Source: Zoogloeaceae bacterium
Lineage (GTDB): Bacteria; Pseudomonadota; Gammaproteobacteria; Burkholderiales; Rhodocyclaceae
Direction: 5' to 3'
Assembly: GCA_024235595.1 (NCBI GenBank)
Contig: JACKMC010000013.1
Span: forward strand, 39,764-103,763
Length of the DNA stretch: 64,000 nucleotides
This document shows, piece by piece, positions 27,469 through 36,831 of this stretch; position 1 is the first letter of the stretch, and each line of letters starts with the position of its first letter. A program made the position numbers and the translations under genes. The notes under the pieces are model-generated. The model ran no database searches. It had not been told where the DNA came from and worked only from the letters and a program-made list of their open reading frames with translations.

Positions 27469-28602
27469 ATGATCCTCACCCACGAACAGGAAATGATCCG
27501 CGACTCGATGCGCGCCTTCGCGCAGGAGCGCCTCGCCCCCTTCGCCGCCGACTGGGACCGCAACCATACCTTCCCGGCCGAGGCGCTCAAGGAGCTCGGC
27601 GAACTCGGCGCGATGGGCATGGTGGTGCCGGAGCAATGGGGCGGCGCGGGCATGGACTACATGAGCCTGGTGCTGACCCTCGAGGAGATCGCCGCCGGCG
27701 ACGGCGCGACCTCGACCATCGTCTCGGTGCAGAACTCGCTGGCCTGCGGCATCCCCAACCGCTATGGCAACGACGCGCAAAAGGAAGAATGGCTCAAGCC
27801 GCTGGCCCGCGGAGAAAAGCTCGGCTGCTTCTGCCTCACCGAGCCGCACACCGGCTCCGACGCCGCCGCGATCACCACCCGCGCGGATCGTGACGGCGAC
27901 GACTATGTGCTCAACGGCGTCAAGCACTACATCACCACCGGCAAGCACGCCGACGTGGCGATCGTCTTTGCGGTGACCGACAAGGCCGCCGGCAAGAAAG
28001 GCATCTCCTGCTTCCTGGTGCCGACCGCGACCCCCGGCTACAAGGTCGCCCGCATCGAACGGAAAATGGGGCAGCACGCCTCCGACACCGCACAGATCGT
28101 GTTCGAGAACTGCCGCGTGCCGGCCGGCGCGCTGCTCGGCAAGGAAGGCGAAGGCTACAAGATCGCCCTCTCCAACCTCGAGGCCGGCCGTATCGGCATC
28201 GCCGCCCAGTCGGTCGGCATGGCGCGCGCGGCCTTCGAGGCGGCGCTGGCCTATTCCAAGGAGCGCATCACCTTCGGGGTGCCGATCATCGAACACCAGG
28301 CGGTCAACTTCCGCCTCGCCGACATGGCCACCCAGATCGACGCAGCCCGCCTGATGGTGTGGCGTGCGGCAACCCTCAAGGACGCCGGCAGGCCCTGCCT
28401 CACCGAAGCCTCGATGGCCAAGATGTACGCCTCGGAGATGGCCGAGAAGGTCTGCTCCGCCGCCATCCAGATCCACGGCGGCTGCGGCTACACCGACGAG
28501 ACCCCGGTCGAGCGCATCGCCCGCGACGTACGCATCACCCAGATCTACGAGGGCGCCAACGACATCCAGCGCCTCGTCATCGGCCGCGCACTGGCTGCGT
28601 AG
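27469..28602 (+). CDS. Acyl-CoA dehydrogenase
   Basis: A 377-residue FAD enzyme. It shows the standard sequence signatures CFCLTEPHTGSDAAAITT (FAD/acyl contact) and QIHGGCGYTDETPVERIARDVRITQIYEGANDIQ with catalytic base Glu361. It introduces the alpha-beta double bond in acyl-CoA and passes electrons to ETF. The position of the base is that of short-chain and short/branched-chain enzymes (not isovaleryl-CoA dehydrogenase). It lies 51 bp after the SDR gene. Confidence 0.95.
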   Translation: MILTHEQEMIRDSMRAFAQERLAPFAADWDRNHTFPAEALKELGELGAMGMVVPEQWGGAGMDYMSLVLTLEEIAAGDGATSTIVSVQNSLACGIPNRYGNDAQKEEWLKPLARGEKLGCFCLTEPHTGSDAAAITTRADRDGDDYVLNGVKHYITTGKHADVAIVFAVTDKAAGKKGISCFLVPTATPGYKVARIERKMGQHASDTAQIVFENCRVPAGALLGKEGEGYKIALSNLEAGRIGIAAQSVGMARAAFEAALAYSKERITFGVPIIEHQAVNFRLADMATQIDAARLMVWRAATLKDAGRPCLTEASMAKMYASEMAEKVCSAAIQIHGGCGYTDETPVERIARDVRITQIYEGANDIQRLVIGRALAA

Positions 28603-28625
28603 GGACAATCGGCGCGGTGCGCTGC

Positions 28626-28655
28626 GAAACGGTCCCGCCCACGCGGGATCGTTTC
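28626..28655 (+). terminator. 13-bp hairpin between acyl-CoA dehydrogenase and racemase genes
   Basis: GAAACGGTCCCGC (28626-28638) pairs with GCGGGATCGTTTC (28643-28655) with one G-T wobble and a 4-nt loop, followed by GTTTAC. It lies 23 bp after the acyl-CoA dehydrogenase stop and 43 bp before the next ATG, so it may terminate part of the transcripts or stabilise the upstream mRNA. Confidence 0.65.
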
Positions 28656-28698
28656 GTTTACAGGCCCGCAAGCACGCAACGAAGAACCGGAGACACAC

Positions 28699-29841
28699 AT
28701 GGGCCCGCTCGCAGGCATCCGCGTCATCGAATTCGCCGGACTCGGCCCGGCACCGTTCTGCGGCATGCTGCTGGCCGACATGGGCGCCGAAGTGGTGCGC
28801 ATCGACCGCAAGGGCAAAAGCGCCTCGGCGGCCCTCTTCGACCCCGACAAGGACATCCTCAACCGCGGCCGGCGCGCCATCGCGCTCGACCTCAAGCACC
28901 CGGATGGCCTCGCCACCGCGCTCGATCTGGTGGCCCAGGCCGAGGTGCTGATCGAGGGTTTCCGCCCCGGCGTGATGGAGCGCCTCGGCCTCGGACCGGA
29001 GATTTGCCTGGCGCGCAATCCGCGTCTGGTATTCGGCCGCATGACCGGCTGGGGCCAGAGCGGGCCGCTGGCCCACAGCGCCGGCCACGACATCAACTAC
29101 CTCGGCCTCTCCGGCGCGCTCGATGCCATCGGCCGCCGCGATTCCGGCCCGGTGCCGCCGCTCAACCTGGTGGCGGACTTCGGCGGCGGCGCGATGCTGC
29201 TGGCGGTGGGCGTGCTCGCTGCGGTGATCGAAGCGCGCGGCTCGGGCAAGGGCCAGGTGGTGGATGCCGCGATGACCGACGGCTGCGCGCTGCTGATGGC
29301 GATGAACTACACCCTCAAGGCGATGGGCCAGTGGCAACAGGCACGCCAGAGCAATCTGCTCGACGGCGGCGCCCACTTCTACGACAGCTATGCCTGCAGC
29401 GACGGAAAATGGCTCGCGGTCGGGCCGATCGAGCCGCAGTTCTACGCCCTGCTGCTGCAAAGATGTGGCATCGACGATGCGCGCTTCGCGCGCCAATGGG
29501 ACCGTGCCCAATGGCCGGCGCTCAAGGCGGCGCTGGCGGCCGTCTTCGCAACCCGCACGCGCGACGAATGGTGCGCCATCTTCGACGGTAGCGACGCCTG
29601 CATCACGCCGGTGCTCGACATGGACGAAGCCCCCGCCCACCCCCACAACCGCGCCCGCAACACCTACGTCGAGCGCAGCGGCGTCACCCAGCCCGCTCCC
29701 GCCCCGCGCTTCTCGCGCACCCCGTCCGAGATCGGCGCGGAGCCGTTTGCCGACAATGCGCGCGACACCCGCAGCGTGCTCCTCGACTGGGGAATCGGGC
29801 AGGCACGCATCGATGCGCTCGGCGCCGCTGGCGTCATCTGA
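28699..29841 (+). CDS. CaiB/BaiF-type CoA enzyme, alpha-methylacyl-CoA racemase-like
   Basis: A 380-residue family III protein. It begins GPLAGIRVIEFAGLGPAPFCGMLLADMGAEV and carries the AMACR-type catalytic pair: His126 in GPLAHSAGHDINYLGLSG and Asp160 in PPLNLVADFGGG. AMACR interconverts 2R- and 2S-methyl acyl-CoAs so that the S form can enter beta-oxidation. Together with the upstream SDR and acyl-CoA dehydrogenase it makes a coherent set for methyl-branched acyl-CoA breakdown. A family III CoA-transferase is the alternative, but the NLVADFGG context favours racemase. Confidence 0.9.
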   Translation: MGPLAGIRVIEFAGLGPAPFCGMLLADMGAEVVRIDRKGKSASAALFDPDKDILNRGRRAIALDLKHPDGLATALDLVAQAEVLIEGFRPGVMERLGLGPEICLARNPRLVFGRMTGWGQSGPLAHSAGHDINYLGLSGALDAIGRRDSGPVPPLNLVADFGGGAMLLAVGVLAAVIEARGSGKGQVVDAAMTDGCALLMAMNYTLKAMGQWQQARQSNLLDGGAHFYDSYACSDGKWLAVGPIEPQFYALLLQRCGIDDARFARQWDRAQWPALKAALAAVFATRTRDEWCAIFDGSDACITPVLDMDEAPAHPHNRARNTYVERSGVTQPAPAPRFSRTPSEIGAEPFADNARDTRSVLLDWGIGQARIDALGAAGVI

Positions 29842-30184
29842 GGACGGGGCGACGCGGATTTTCGGGCTGACAGGCGCCTTGCCGCGGGTCGCGGCCGCAC
29901 GCGGGCGCCATGACGGGCGCCTTGCGGCCGCTTGCCGGCCCGGTGCCCAACGCAGGCAAACGGCCCGTTACCGCCGCTCGATGATTACGCTCCTGCGGTC
30001 GAGCCTTGGACACTTCGCTCGGCAGGCGGATCACATCAGGCCACGCTCACGGAGAAGTAATCGGGCGGAACTCACCCTTGGCATTCGTGGCGAGGCTGAC
30101 GCCCACGGGTGTGTCCCAGGAAGTGGTGTAAGAGCTGAGGCGTTGTGATCGCCGTGCTGGCCGCGCCGCGACCTCGCGAGCGCA
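29842..30184. other. Non-coding stretch at the start of the accessory region
   Basis: About 343 bp without a supportable gene. The segment around 30104-30135 (GGGTGTGTCCCAGGAAGTGGTGTAAGAGCTGA) looks like the terminal repeat of an IS256-type element (TTACACCA...TGGGACA on the other strand), but no transposase frame is left. It marks the change from the tidy metabolic cluster to the looser region that follows. Confidence 0.35.
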
Positions 30185-32290
30185 TCACTGCGCCTGATGC
30201 AGTTCCCGAAGCGCTGGCGAGATTTCGAGGCCGGAATCGTCTGGATATAGCGCGCGCCACTCGGCGGCGTCAGGATGTACCTCGACCATCCAGCCGAACT
30301 GCGCGTCGGCGTGTTCGGTGAGAATGGGAGGATCGCCCAGGAGACCCCAGTCGCTCAGGGCTTGATCGGCCAGTTGCAGAAACCAAAGCGGCACCGGCAA
30401 GCCACGCAGGGCCGCCAGCCCGCGGTGCAGGCTCCACGCAGGATCCTCCTGCCACTGCTGATACGTCAGCCCCTTCAGGTTCAGCACCAAGAACCGTCCC
30501 CGCCCCTGGCCCACCATCTTGGGCCAGGTGGTGCAAAGGAACTCTACGGCGACGAGAACGTCGCCCAGGCTCGGGGTTCCAGAACTCAAGTTGGGCATGA
30601 AATTGCGGATTGCGCGGTCGCGTGCCACCTCACCGGCACCGTAGGCGGCGGGCAATCGAAGCGCACAGGGCTCGGCCGGCGAGGCGTTCGTCAGCGCGTC
30701 GACGTCTCTGAAGATGGCCGCATAAGAGGGCCATCCCCCAGGATGATTCGTCGGGGCCGGAAGCACGGGGAAGTCGCCGTGCATGCGAAGCGCCCCGACC
30801 ACCTTGTTGACGGTCTGTGCATCGCCGATGTGCGCGCTCATGGCGCGCAGCGCACCCGCAGCGCGCAGCACCGTCGCGTCCCGGGGATGCGCCGGACGCG
30901 GGCTCCAGACATTCAGCCCGAACGCCGGGAACTCAGGCTGGGCGGTCGCGAACCCGTCGCGTGGCGCTCCCCGCGCGGCGGTCTCCCATTCATCGAGCTC
31001 GGCGAGTTGGTCGAACTCGACATCCACCACATGGCGGCAAGCAAGATAGTCGGCGCGTGCGCGCAGATGTTCGATCATCTCGGCTTCGCGGCGACACCAG
31101 ACGGACGCCTCGTAGGCAAGCGTTCTGACACGGACGAGCGCCGGCGTCGCCGCGAACAGCCCCCAGATCATGCCGGTGTTCGTTTCCCATGACGGGACAT
31201 ACGTGGCGTCTATCGCACAGCGCGCCGACTTCCACACGCCCATTTTCCGAAGCTGCGGCTTCACTTCGAACGAGCGATGACTGATTGCGAGAAGCCGTCG
31301 CGGCCATTCCGGCTTGGTGGCGCTGAAGGCAAGGCAGACGATGTCGGCGGGTCGCACGGCGTCCCACGATTGGCCGAGCGCGTGCTCGGCCCACACCATG
31401 GCCTTGAGCGTGAGCGCCCAGCGCCGCAGCACGGCCGTCGCCAAGGTGCGCACCTCAGGGTCGGATGCGGCCAAGGCATGACCAAGCCCCTGGAGCAGGC
31501 CGCGATTGCGAAGCAGCCGGGCGGCCAGGCGCACGGCGTCGAGCGCAAGGGCAGTTGGGACGTCGCAACTCAGCCACCGCCAGGCCTGCTGCCACGGAAT
31601 GCCCTGTCCGATTCGCAAATCCGCGGGGTCGAGCGGCGCGAAGGATCCGTTGGCCTGCTTCGTCAGGTTCAAGAGTAGCTCGAGATGGCGATCACCGAAT
31701 CGATTCGAGAGAAACCACGTATCCGGGAGCTTGAACCCAAGCGGCGCGCGGACACGTTCCGCGGCCTGGTTTGCGATGATGTCTTCGTCGATGCCTGGCG
31801 GCGCGAAGACGAGTCCGCGTAGCAGCGAACCGACCGATGCCAGGATCCATGACCGGACCTGATCGCCGAGAATCATGTGCTCGTCGCCGTACAGGGCAAT
31901 CCGTTGCCGGGAGGCTCGGAATTCCCGACTGGCATCGCCGCTGTCGTCACTGCCGGCACGCGCCGCCCCGATGAGATCGCCGACCGTACCGTACCGCGTT
32001 GGCGCGACCGGTAGCGACAGTTTCGAGAGCGTCGTCTTGATGTGGAAGTCGGGCCAGGCGTCGGCCTCGTCCGGTGGGTCGTACATCGGTGCAGCCGTGA
32101 CCGGGATGTCGGCAATCTCGATGCCCTTGGCCACCCATGGATCCGAAATCCAGTCGGTCGTCGAGACGAAAGTCTGGCCGCTCGCCACCCGCATGCGGTC
32201 TCTTACTTCAGACCAAGCCTCGGCGAACGGTTCACCGATGCCGTCAAACAACCAACGCAGCGAGGTGGCAGATTCGTTCGTATCAGCCAT
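30185..32290 (-). CDS. Large protein of unknown function (701 aa)
   Basis: I do not recognise this protein. It is 701 residues, soluble by appearance, with no signal peptide or membrane helix, and unusually rich in tryptophan. Visible landmarks are a helical, Arg/Ala-rich middle (~230-310, ALDAVRLAARLLRNRGLLQGLGHAL), DATYVPSWETNTGMIWGLF near 375, a Cys/His pair DYLACRHVVDVEF near 430, and LVAVEFLCTTWPKMVGQGRGRFLVL near 605. It stands alone on the minus strand between two non-coding stretches. The ATG at 32290 has no clear Shine-Dalgarno. Codon use is coherent over the full length, so it is a real gene. Its isolated position suggests recent transfer. Confidence 0.7.
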   Translation of the reverse strand: MADTNESATSLRWLFDGIGEPFAEAWSEVRDRMRVASGQTFVSTTDWISDPWVAKGIEIADIPVTAAPMYDPPDEADAWPDFHIKTTLSKLSLPVAPTRYGTVGDLIGAARAGSDDSGDASREFRASRQRIALYGDEHMILGDQVRSWILASVGSLLRGLVFAPPGIDEDIIANQAAERVRAPLGFKLPDTWFLSNRFGDRHLELLLNLTKQANGSFAPLDPADLRIGQGIPWQQAWRWLSCDVPTALALDAVRLAARLLRNRGLLQGLGHALAASDPEVRTLATAVLRRWALTLKAMVWAEHALGQSWDAVRPADIVCLAFSATKPEWPRRLLAISHRSFEVKPQLRKMGVWKSARCAIDATYVPSWETNTGMIWGLFAATPALVRVRTLAYEASVWCRREAEMIEHLRARADYLACRHVVDVEFDQLAELDEWETAARGAPRDGFATAQPEFPAFGLNVWSPRPAHPRDATVLRAAGALRAMSAHIGDAQTVNKVVGALRMHGDFPVLPAPTNHPGGWPSYAAIFRDVDALTNASPAEPCALRLPAAYGAGEVARDRAIRNFMPNLSSGTPSLGDVLVAVEFLCTTWPKMVGQGRGRFLVLNLKGLTYQQWQEDPAWSLHRGLAALRGLPVPLWFLQLADQALSDWGLLGDPPILTEHADAQFGWMVEVHPDAAEWRALYPDDSGLEISPALRELHQAQ

Positions 32291-33593
32291 GACTTGAAGG
32301 GGATGGCAGTTACATATCCCACACGGAACCGATCACTTATATCCTAGTGTCCAGGCATCCCGCGAACAAGCGCGACCGTGTCGAGTGGCTGAGTCGGGAA
32401 TACGCGGTCGGGGCCATTTTTTTCGCTTCGTTGGCAGGCATTTCGCCAATTGGCCGGTCTGCCGCCGCCGCGGAACAACATGCTCGGGTTGGCCGTGCCG
32501 CCGCCACTCTGGGCTGATCGCGAGCGTCCCGAGCCAAGGACTGGTCCGCGACAGCCAATTCAAGAGCAGGCCTGTCGCTGAAGGGCCGCGTACTGCCAGT
32601 CATGCGACGCCCTTCTTTACCCAGGGCTTCCCCATGTCAGACGCGGCGCACGGCCAGCATTGGACAGGAAACGCCGTGCCGTCCAATCACAAGTCCTCGT
32701 GTCACCATGGATCTGCAAGTGGGGGCAAGGTCGCGCGCGCGGCGAGTGCCTTCGGGGATGAGTCACTCGGCCTTTGCCTCACCGATCTTCCGGTCTGGGT
32801 TGGGCACGGTCGCTGGCAAGAAGAGCCTGGATGGCAGCGTCCGTTCGGAGGGGGCCCTTGAGTTGTTGCGGCCCACCCGGGCCTGCCGGTCGAGCCGTTC
32901 TGAAGCGGTGGTTTGCCCCACCACGCCACACCGCGGAAGCTGCCGTTCGGTACGCCCAACTGTCTTTGGCTGCCTGAGCGGCAGGTTTCAGGTCGCACCG
33001 GTCAGTGAAGGTAGAATGGCGCCGGTCGACCACCGCCCAAGTGCCGGCGCTTTATGGTCCCGGCAAGCAGCCATCCGTGCAACGGCCGTAGCCCCGAACC
33101 TGCTGGAACACCGATTCACAGCACTCGGCGGGAGGCGCTGTTCGGGGAATTGTCATTTGATGGCACGGAGCTGATCGCAAAGCCGACATTCGACATGTCC
33201 CTGCCATGCATTCATGCTGGACCTGACCACAGTCTCTTGCCCGCGGCCGCACCGCGCTCACCTTGTGGCAGCGGAACACGTGGCGCGAGGCGGGCCTCAA
33301 GACCGAACAACTGCTTGCCGCCACCTCTGACGGGTATCGTGCCGCGTTGCCTGGCCTCGAACTCGACGAACAGGACGAGGGCGATTGTTGTGATGTGCAT
33401 CGCTACCGGAGCCCTGCCCTCCAGCGAATGACCTGCGGGCCTTTTCAGGTCGGTACGAAAGCGCGGCAGACAAGGATCCACCACGCCCCAGTCTTCCTGT
33501 ACCGTTATCGATGCCAAGTTGATGACAAGCGCAGTCTGGTCGCAAGAGAGCCATTGGCGTCGGCGCAGCTTGGCTCTGCCCCGGCGCCTCCGC
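32291..33593. other. 1.3-kb region without a convincing gene; decayed sequence
   Basis: Open frames here are arginine/proline/serine-rich, lack ribosome sites and resemble no family. One short segment, 33287-33346, reads EAGLKTEQLLAATSDGYRAA and has a relative at 40281-40340 (KAGIELCRLIAATSDDYRAH), so part of the region may be the remains of a gene. Otherwise I see no RNA gene, repeat array or intact mobile element. Confidence 0.5.
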
Positions 33594-35120
33594 TCAGCGC
33601 GGATCGGGGAACGGCGTGGTCTCATCCTGCTGATAGTTCGCGATCAGTTCATCCAGCAGCAGGTCAAGGTTGGTCTGCGCGTCGGCGTTGCTACCATTGA
33701 GCGCGTCGTTGAAGACATCCACGGACGCGTCGACGATGTTCGGATATTCCAGATCGGGAATTTCTCCACTCACATACTGGTACAGGCTGTACTGGGGATT
33801 CATGCTCTCATCGAAATTCAGTTTATAGGCCGCGTTGCGGATGGTGGCCCGGTTGCCGCTGTTGGTGTACCACTGCGAAAAGTTGAAGACGCGCACGATA
33901 TTGAGGATCGGCGGCACGATCACCGGTGGCGGAGTTGGAATGCCGCCGGGCCGGATGACTGGCGGCTTGATCGGCGGACGGACAACTATGGGATTCTTGA
34001 CGACGCCGCTGAAATCCTTCGCGTCCATGTCGCTCGGAAATGCATTGGCGGCCGGGTCCGCCAGGCGCACGATGGTGGCGTAGAGATCGGTCACGTGGAT
34101 CATCTGCGATGCGGTCGCATTGACGCGCGAGGCATGCAGGAAGCGCGGACTGATCGCCTGCCCGTTGATTTCGTTCATCAGCGCCTGGCCGTCGGTAATG
34201 ATCATCGGCACACGTACTCCGCCTTCGTAGATTTCGGTCTTGTGTTCTTCCAGCGAAATGCCGGCCGGAGTGCCGTTGTCGCCGATGAAAACAATGATCG
34301 TATTCGACAACTGATCCGCGGCAATCGGCGGGAAATAGCGCCGCCCGCCGGGCTGACCCGAAGTCCCGATCAAGCGGCCGATGTTGCCGTCCATGTTCTG
34401 TACCATCAAGTTGAACAGGTAGTCGTCGTCAGCGGGATTGCCTGCCGTTGCCGCATCGTATCCCCCGGGCGGTACGTGAAACGGATCGTGCGGCGTGTTG
34501 AAGGCGATCGTGGCAAACCACGGGTCTGCGGCATTCGCATTGATCCACTCTGCGGCATCCCGTGCAGTGCGCAGCGTGGCGTACTGCGTGACGTCTACAT
34601 TCGCGTCCAGCGCCACCTGCGTGTAGCCGGTAGCCGAATCGACAACCGACCAGACGTAGTAATCGGGCAGTACGCCACCCAGCGTGCCGATATGGCGGTC
34701 CCATCCATGGTCTGTCGGCGTTGCCGCGTCGCTCACGCCGCCAAGGTGCCATTTGCCAAACAGGCCCGACACATAACTGCCAGGCAGGAGATTCGGCAGG
34801 CTTGTGAATCCGGCGCCGGAATCCAGTACCGGATTACCCATCGGGCTGCCGACGCCATGTTTCCAAGGGTGCAGTCCGGTATAGATCGATGCGCGTGTCG
34901 GCGAGCACGCGGGTTGCGCCCACGCGCCGGAAAAATACAAGCCGTTGCGTAGCAGCAGACTGGTGTTGGGCATGGCGCCGACAATGTCGGTCCCGCTGTT
35001 GTCGACGTTATGCACTTCGATCGTCCGCGTGGCGCCGCTGCCAGCTATCGTGACGTTGGCTTCGCCGAGGTCGTCGGCAATGCAGAGCAGGATGTTCGGT
35101 GTGGCTGAGTTGGTTGACAT
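33594..35120 (-). CDS. Sulfatase (type I, Cys-type)
   Basis: A 508-residue alkaline-phosphatase-superfamily hydrolase. The formylglycine signature is CSPTRAS (Cys72, Arg76) within QPACSPTRASIYTG; metal ligands appear as CIADDLG (Asp16, Asp17) and IVFIGDNG, and FGKWHLGG (Lys123, His125) contacts the sulfate. It lacks an obvious signal peptide. From about residue 380 it carries an unusual proline-rich linker (VVRPPIKPPVIRPGGIP) and a 110-residue tail unlike standard sulfatases. Start ATG 35120 is preceded by AAGGAG nine bases away, inside the end of the truncated tyrosinase gene. No formylglycine-generating enzyme is in the window. Substrate unknown. Confidence 0.88.
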   Translation of the reverse strand: MSTNSATPNILLCIADDLGEANVTIAGSGATRTIEVHNVDNSGTDIVGAMPNTSLLLRNGLYFSGAWAQPACSPTRASIYTGLHPWKHGVGSPMGNPVLDSGAGFTSLPNLLPGSYVSGLFGKWHLGGVSDAATPTDHGWDRHIGTLGGVLPDYYVWSVVDSATGYTQVALDANVDVTQYATLRTARDAAEWINANAADPWFATIAFNTPHDPFHVPPGGYDAATAGNPADDDYLFNLMVQNMDGNIGRLIGTSGQPGGRRYFPPIAADQLSNTIIVFIGDNGTPAGISLEEHKTEIYEGGVRVPMIITDGQALMNEINGQAISPRFLHASRVNATASQMIHVTDLYATIVRLADPAANAFPSDMDAKDFSGVVKNPIVVRPPIKPPVIRPGGIPTPPPVIVPPILNIVRVFNFSQWYTNSGNRATIRNAAYKLNFDESMNPQYSLYQYVSGEIPDLEYPNIVDASVDVFNDALNGSNADAQTNLDLLLDELIANYQQDETTPFPDPR

Positions 35121-35122
35121 GG

Positions 35123-35446
35123 CTATGTGCTCCTTGACAGATTGACCGTGCCGCCGGATCCGTTGGAGGCGGCGCTCGGGTCCTCGCTCCAGTCCCAGTA
35201 GCGCAGTGCGATACGCGGGTCGACTTCTTGCAGCAGGGCCTCGTAACGGTTGAGCCATTCCCGGTGCCTCTGCAGGACCCAGGGCCCGCCGTGCACATGC
35301 GTGCCTTGGTGGATCTGGGCCTGTTTGTCCCGCAAGAAGACGCCATCACGGAGCAACCTCGATGCGTCGCCCTGGACAATCACCTCGATGAACGCATCGC
35401 GCTCGATCTGGCCGAGATGGGCACCATTGCGGCGGATCGGCTCCAC
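35123..35446 (-). pseudogene. Truncated tyrosinase N-terminal fragment
   Basis: A 107-residue reading frame starting at GTG 35446, with AAAGGAG nine bases upstream. It encodes only the start of a tyrosinase: HQGTHVHGGPWVLQRHREWL provides the CuA-type histidines and ALRYWDWSEDP the conserved YWDW. It then stops (NLSRST) where a full enzyme would need about 200 more residues with the CuB site. The stop is two bases before the sulfatase ATG. It may be a broken gene, or a retained leader that couples translation to the sulfatase. Confidence 0.7.
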
Positions 35447-36831
35447 TGGAGAGTTCTCCTTTGCTCGCTGGCATGGGGGTCGGTAGAGGTCGGTGGCCGG
35501 CACGTACATCCGGCCCGGGCTGCAGTGATATCCAGTTAGCGCCGAACCGCCCCGGGTCGACTGTGAAGGATGCTGCCTCGAAGTTGTGAACGATTACCGG
35601 GAACCGGACGCAAGGCTGCGCGCCACGCGCGAGGGCCATCGCCGCGTATAGGAAGGGCCGGTGAAAGAACGACGTTCAACGCCTGGGCCGCAAGCGCGAG
35701 GTCGGCACTTGGGGACGAATTGCGGGCATTCGACGGCGTTGACGGCGGAAAAGCGGAATCGGCATGGGCTGAACGCCGGCCTGAGGCGACGGGCAGTTGC
35801 ATGTCGCTCGAGCCGCAGGCCGCGCGCCGTGAGTCGCGAGCTCATGCGTTCCCGATTGGTCGAAACCTTGGATGCGGTGAGGGGTGGCGCCCAGGCGCAC
35901 AACCGGTGCCGACGGGAACGGTGCAAGCTTGTCGAGGAACCGGCGTTGTTCGGCAAGGTGAAGCGATTGCCGTTGCGCGGCTGCTCGCCGCAGCGGCGGC
36001 TGCCGCCATCGTCGCCGCGTCCTTCGGCATCTACGTTGCCGGCACAGAGCGGAATATCCTGATGGTCTTGCTGCCCAACGACCGCGATGCCGGCAGCACA
36101 CGCCATGCACTGACGCGAATGTTCCCATTGCCGGGCTCGACGGGCGCGGAGGCCGATCTGGTCAACCGGGTGCCCGGAAGGCGACGGTTCGTCAATGCGG
36201 TGAACCTTGCGCTGGACCGAGGGCGCCAGTCGTGGCGGCGCGCGGGCGAATGGAGGACCAGCAACACGTCGGAAAACGCTTCGGTATGCAGCAAACGGCG
36301 TACCGGATTCACCTTTATCAGGTTCGTTTCCAACGATGGCCTCCTTGCGAACAAGGGGTTCATTGCTCGTGTCGCCAGGGGCTCGATTTACGGTGTCGCC
36401 TGACACCTGGCCCCGTCATCGCTGGCATTGACCGCTCGGCCACCGCCGCATGCTGTCGCATCCCGGGCTCGGGCGGGCGGGTTCAGATCCATGTCTGCCA
36501 CCCTGGCGCGCCCCGCACGAATCTGTCGAAGGACACGGCCAGCGGCCTCGACAAGTCGCCCGGGGCCGTGCTCTGCCGCAGGAGCGCACAACCTGCCGCC
36601 CTCACTTCGACAGCGAATTCATGCCCCAGGGCGACTGCAAGCCATTGGCACATTCCGATCGCTCGCATCCATTGCCGTCTCAAAACAGTGGGAATTCTTC
36701 ACTCGCCTCTCTCCCACTGGCTCACAGATGTACCCCGGCCCGCGGGACTATCGTCGCATCTGTACGAATGACGGACGCCACCGATTCAGACCCCGTCAGT
36801 CCACGGGAACCAACCCAAGGAGGCACAGACC
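35447..36831. other. 1.4-kb region without a convincing gene
   Basis: The stretch between the two divergent tyrosinase loci. Several overlapping open frames exist (for example 35570-36403 plus), but codon content is erratic and no ribosome site or family match supports them. The part just before 36832 should hold the promoter for the small protein and tyrosinase-VWA operon; I cannot single one out. Confidence 0.5.

Noticed and set aside
26644..29646. A 1,000-codon open frame on the minus strand
   Set aside because: It is antisense to the SDR, acyl-CoA dehydrogenase and racemase genes, whose motifs are intact. Its composition (His/Gly/Arg/Val-rich) is the typical mirror of GC-rich coding DNA.
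32385..33174. Plus-strand frames that might fill the 1.3-kb gap
   Set aside because: Ser/Arg/Pro-rich with no start signals or motifs; frames on both strands are equally open.
35570..36403. A 277-codon plus-strand frame between the two tyrosinase loci
   Set aside because: Irregular composition, no ribosome site, overlapping frames of equal quality on the other strand, and no family resemblance.
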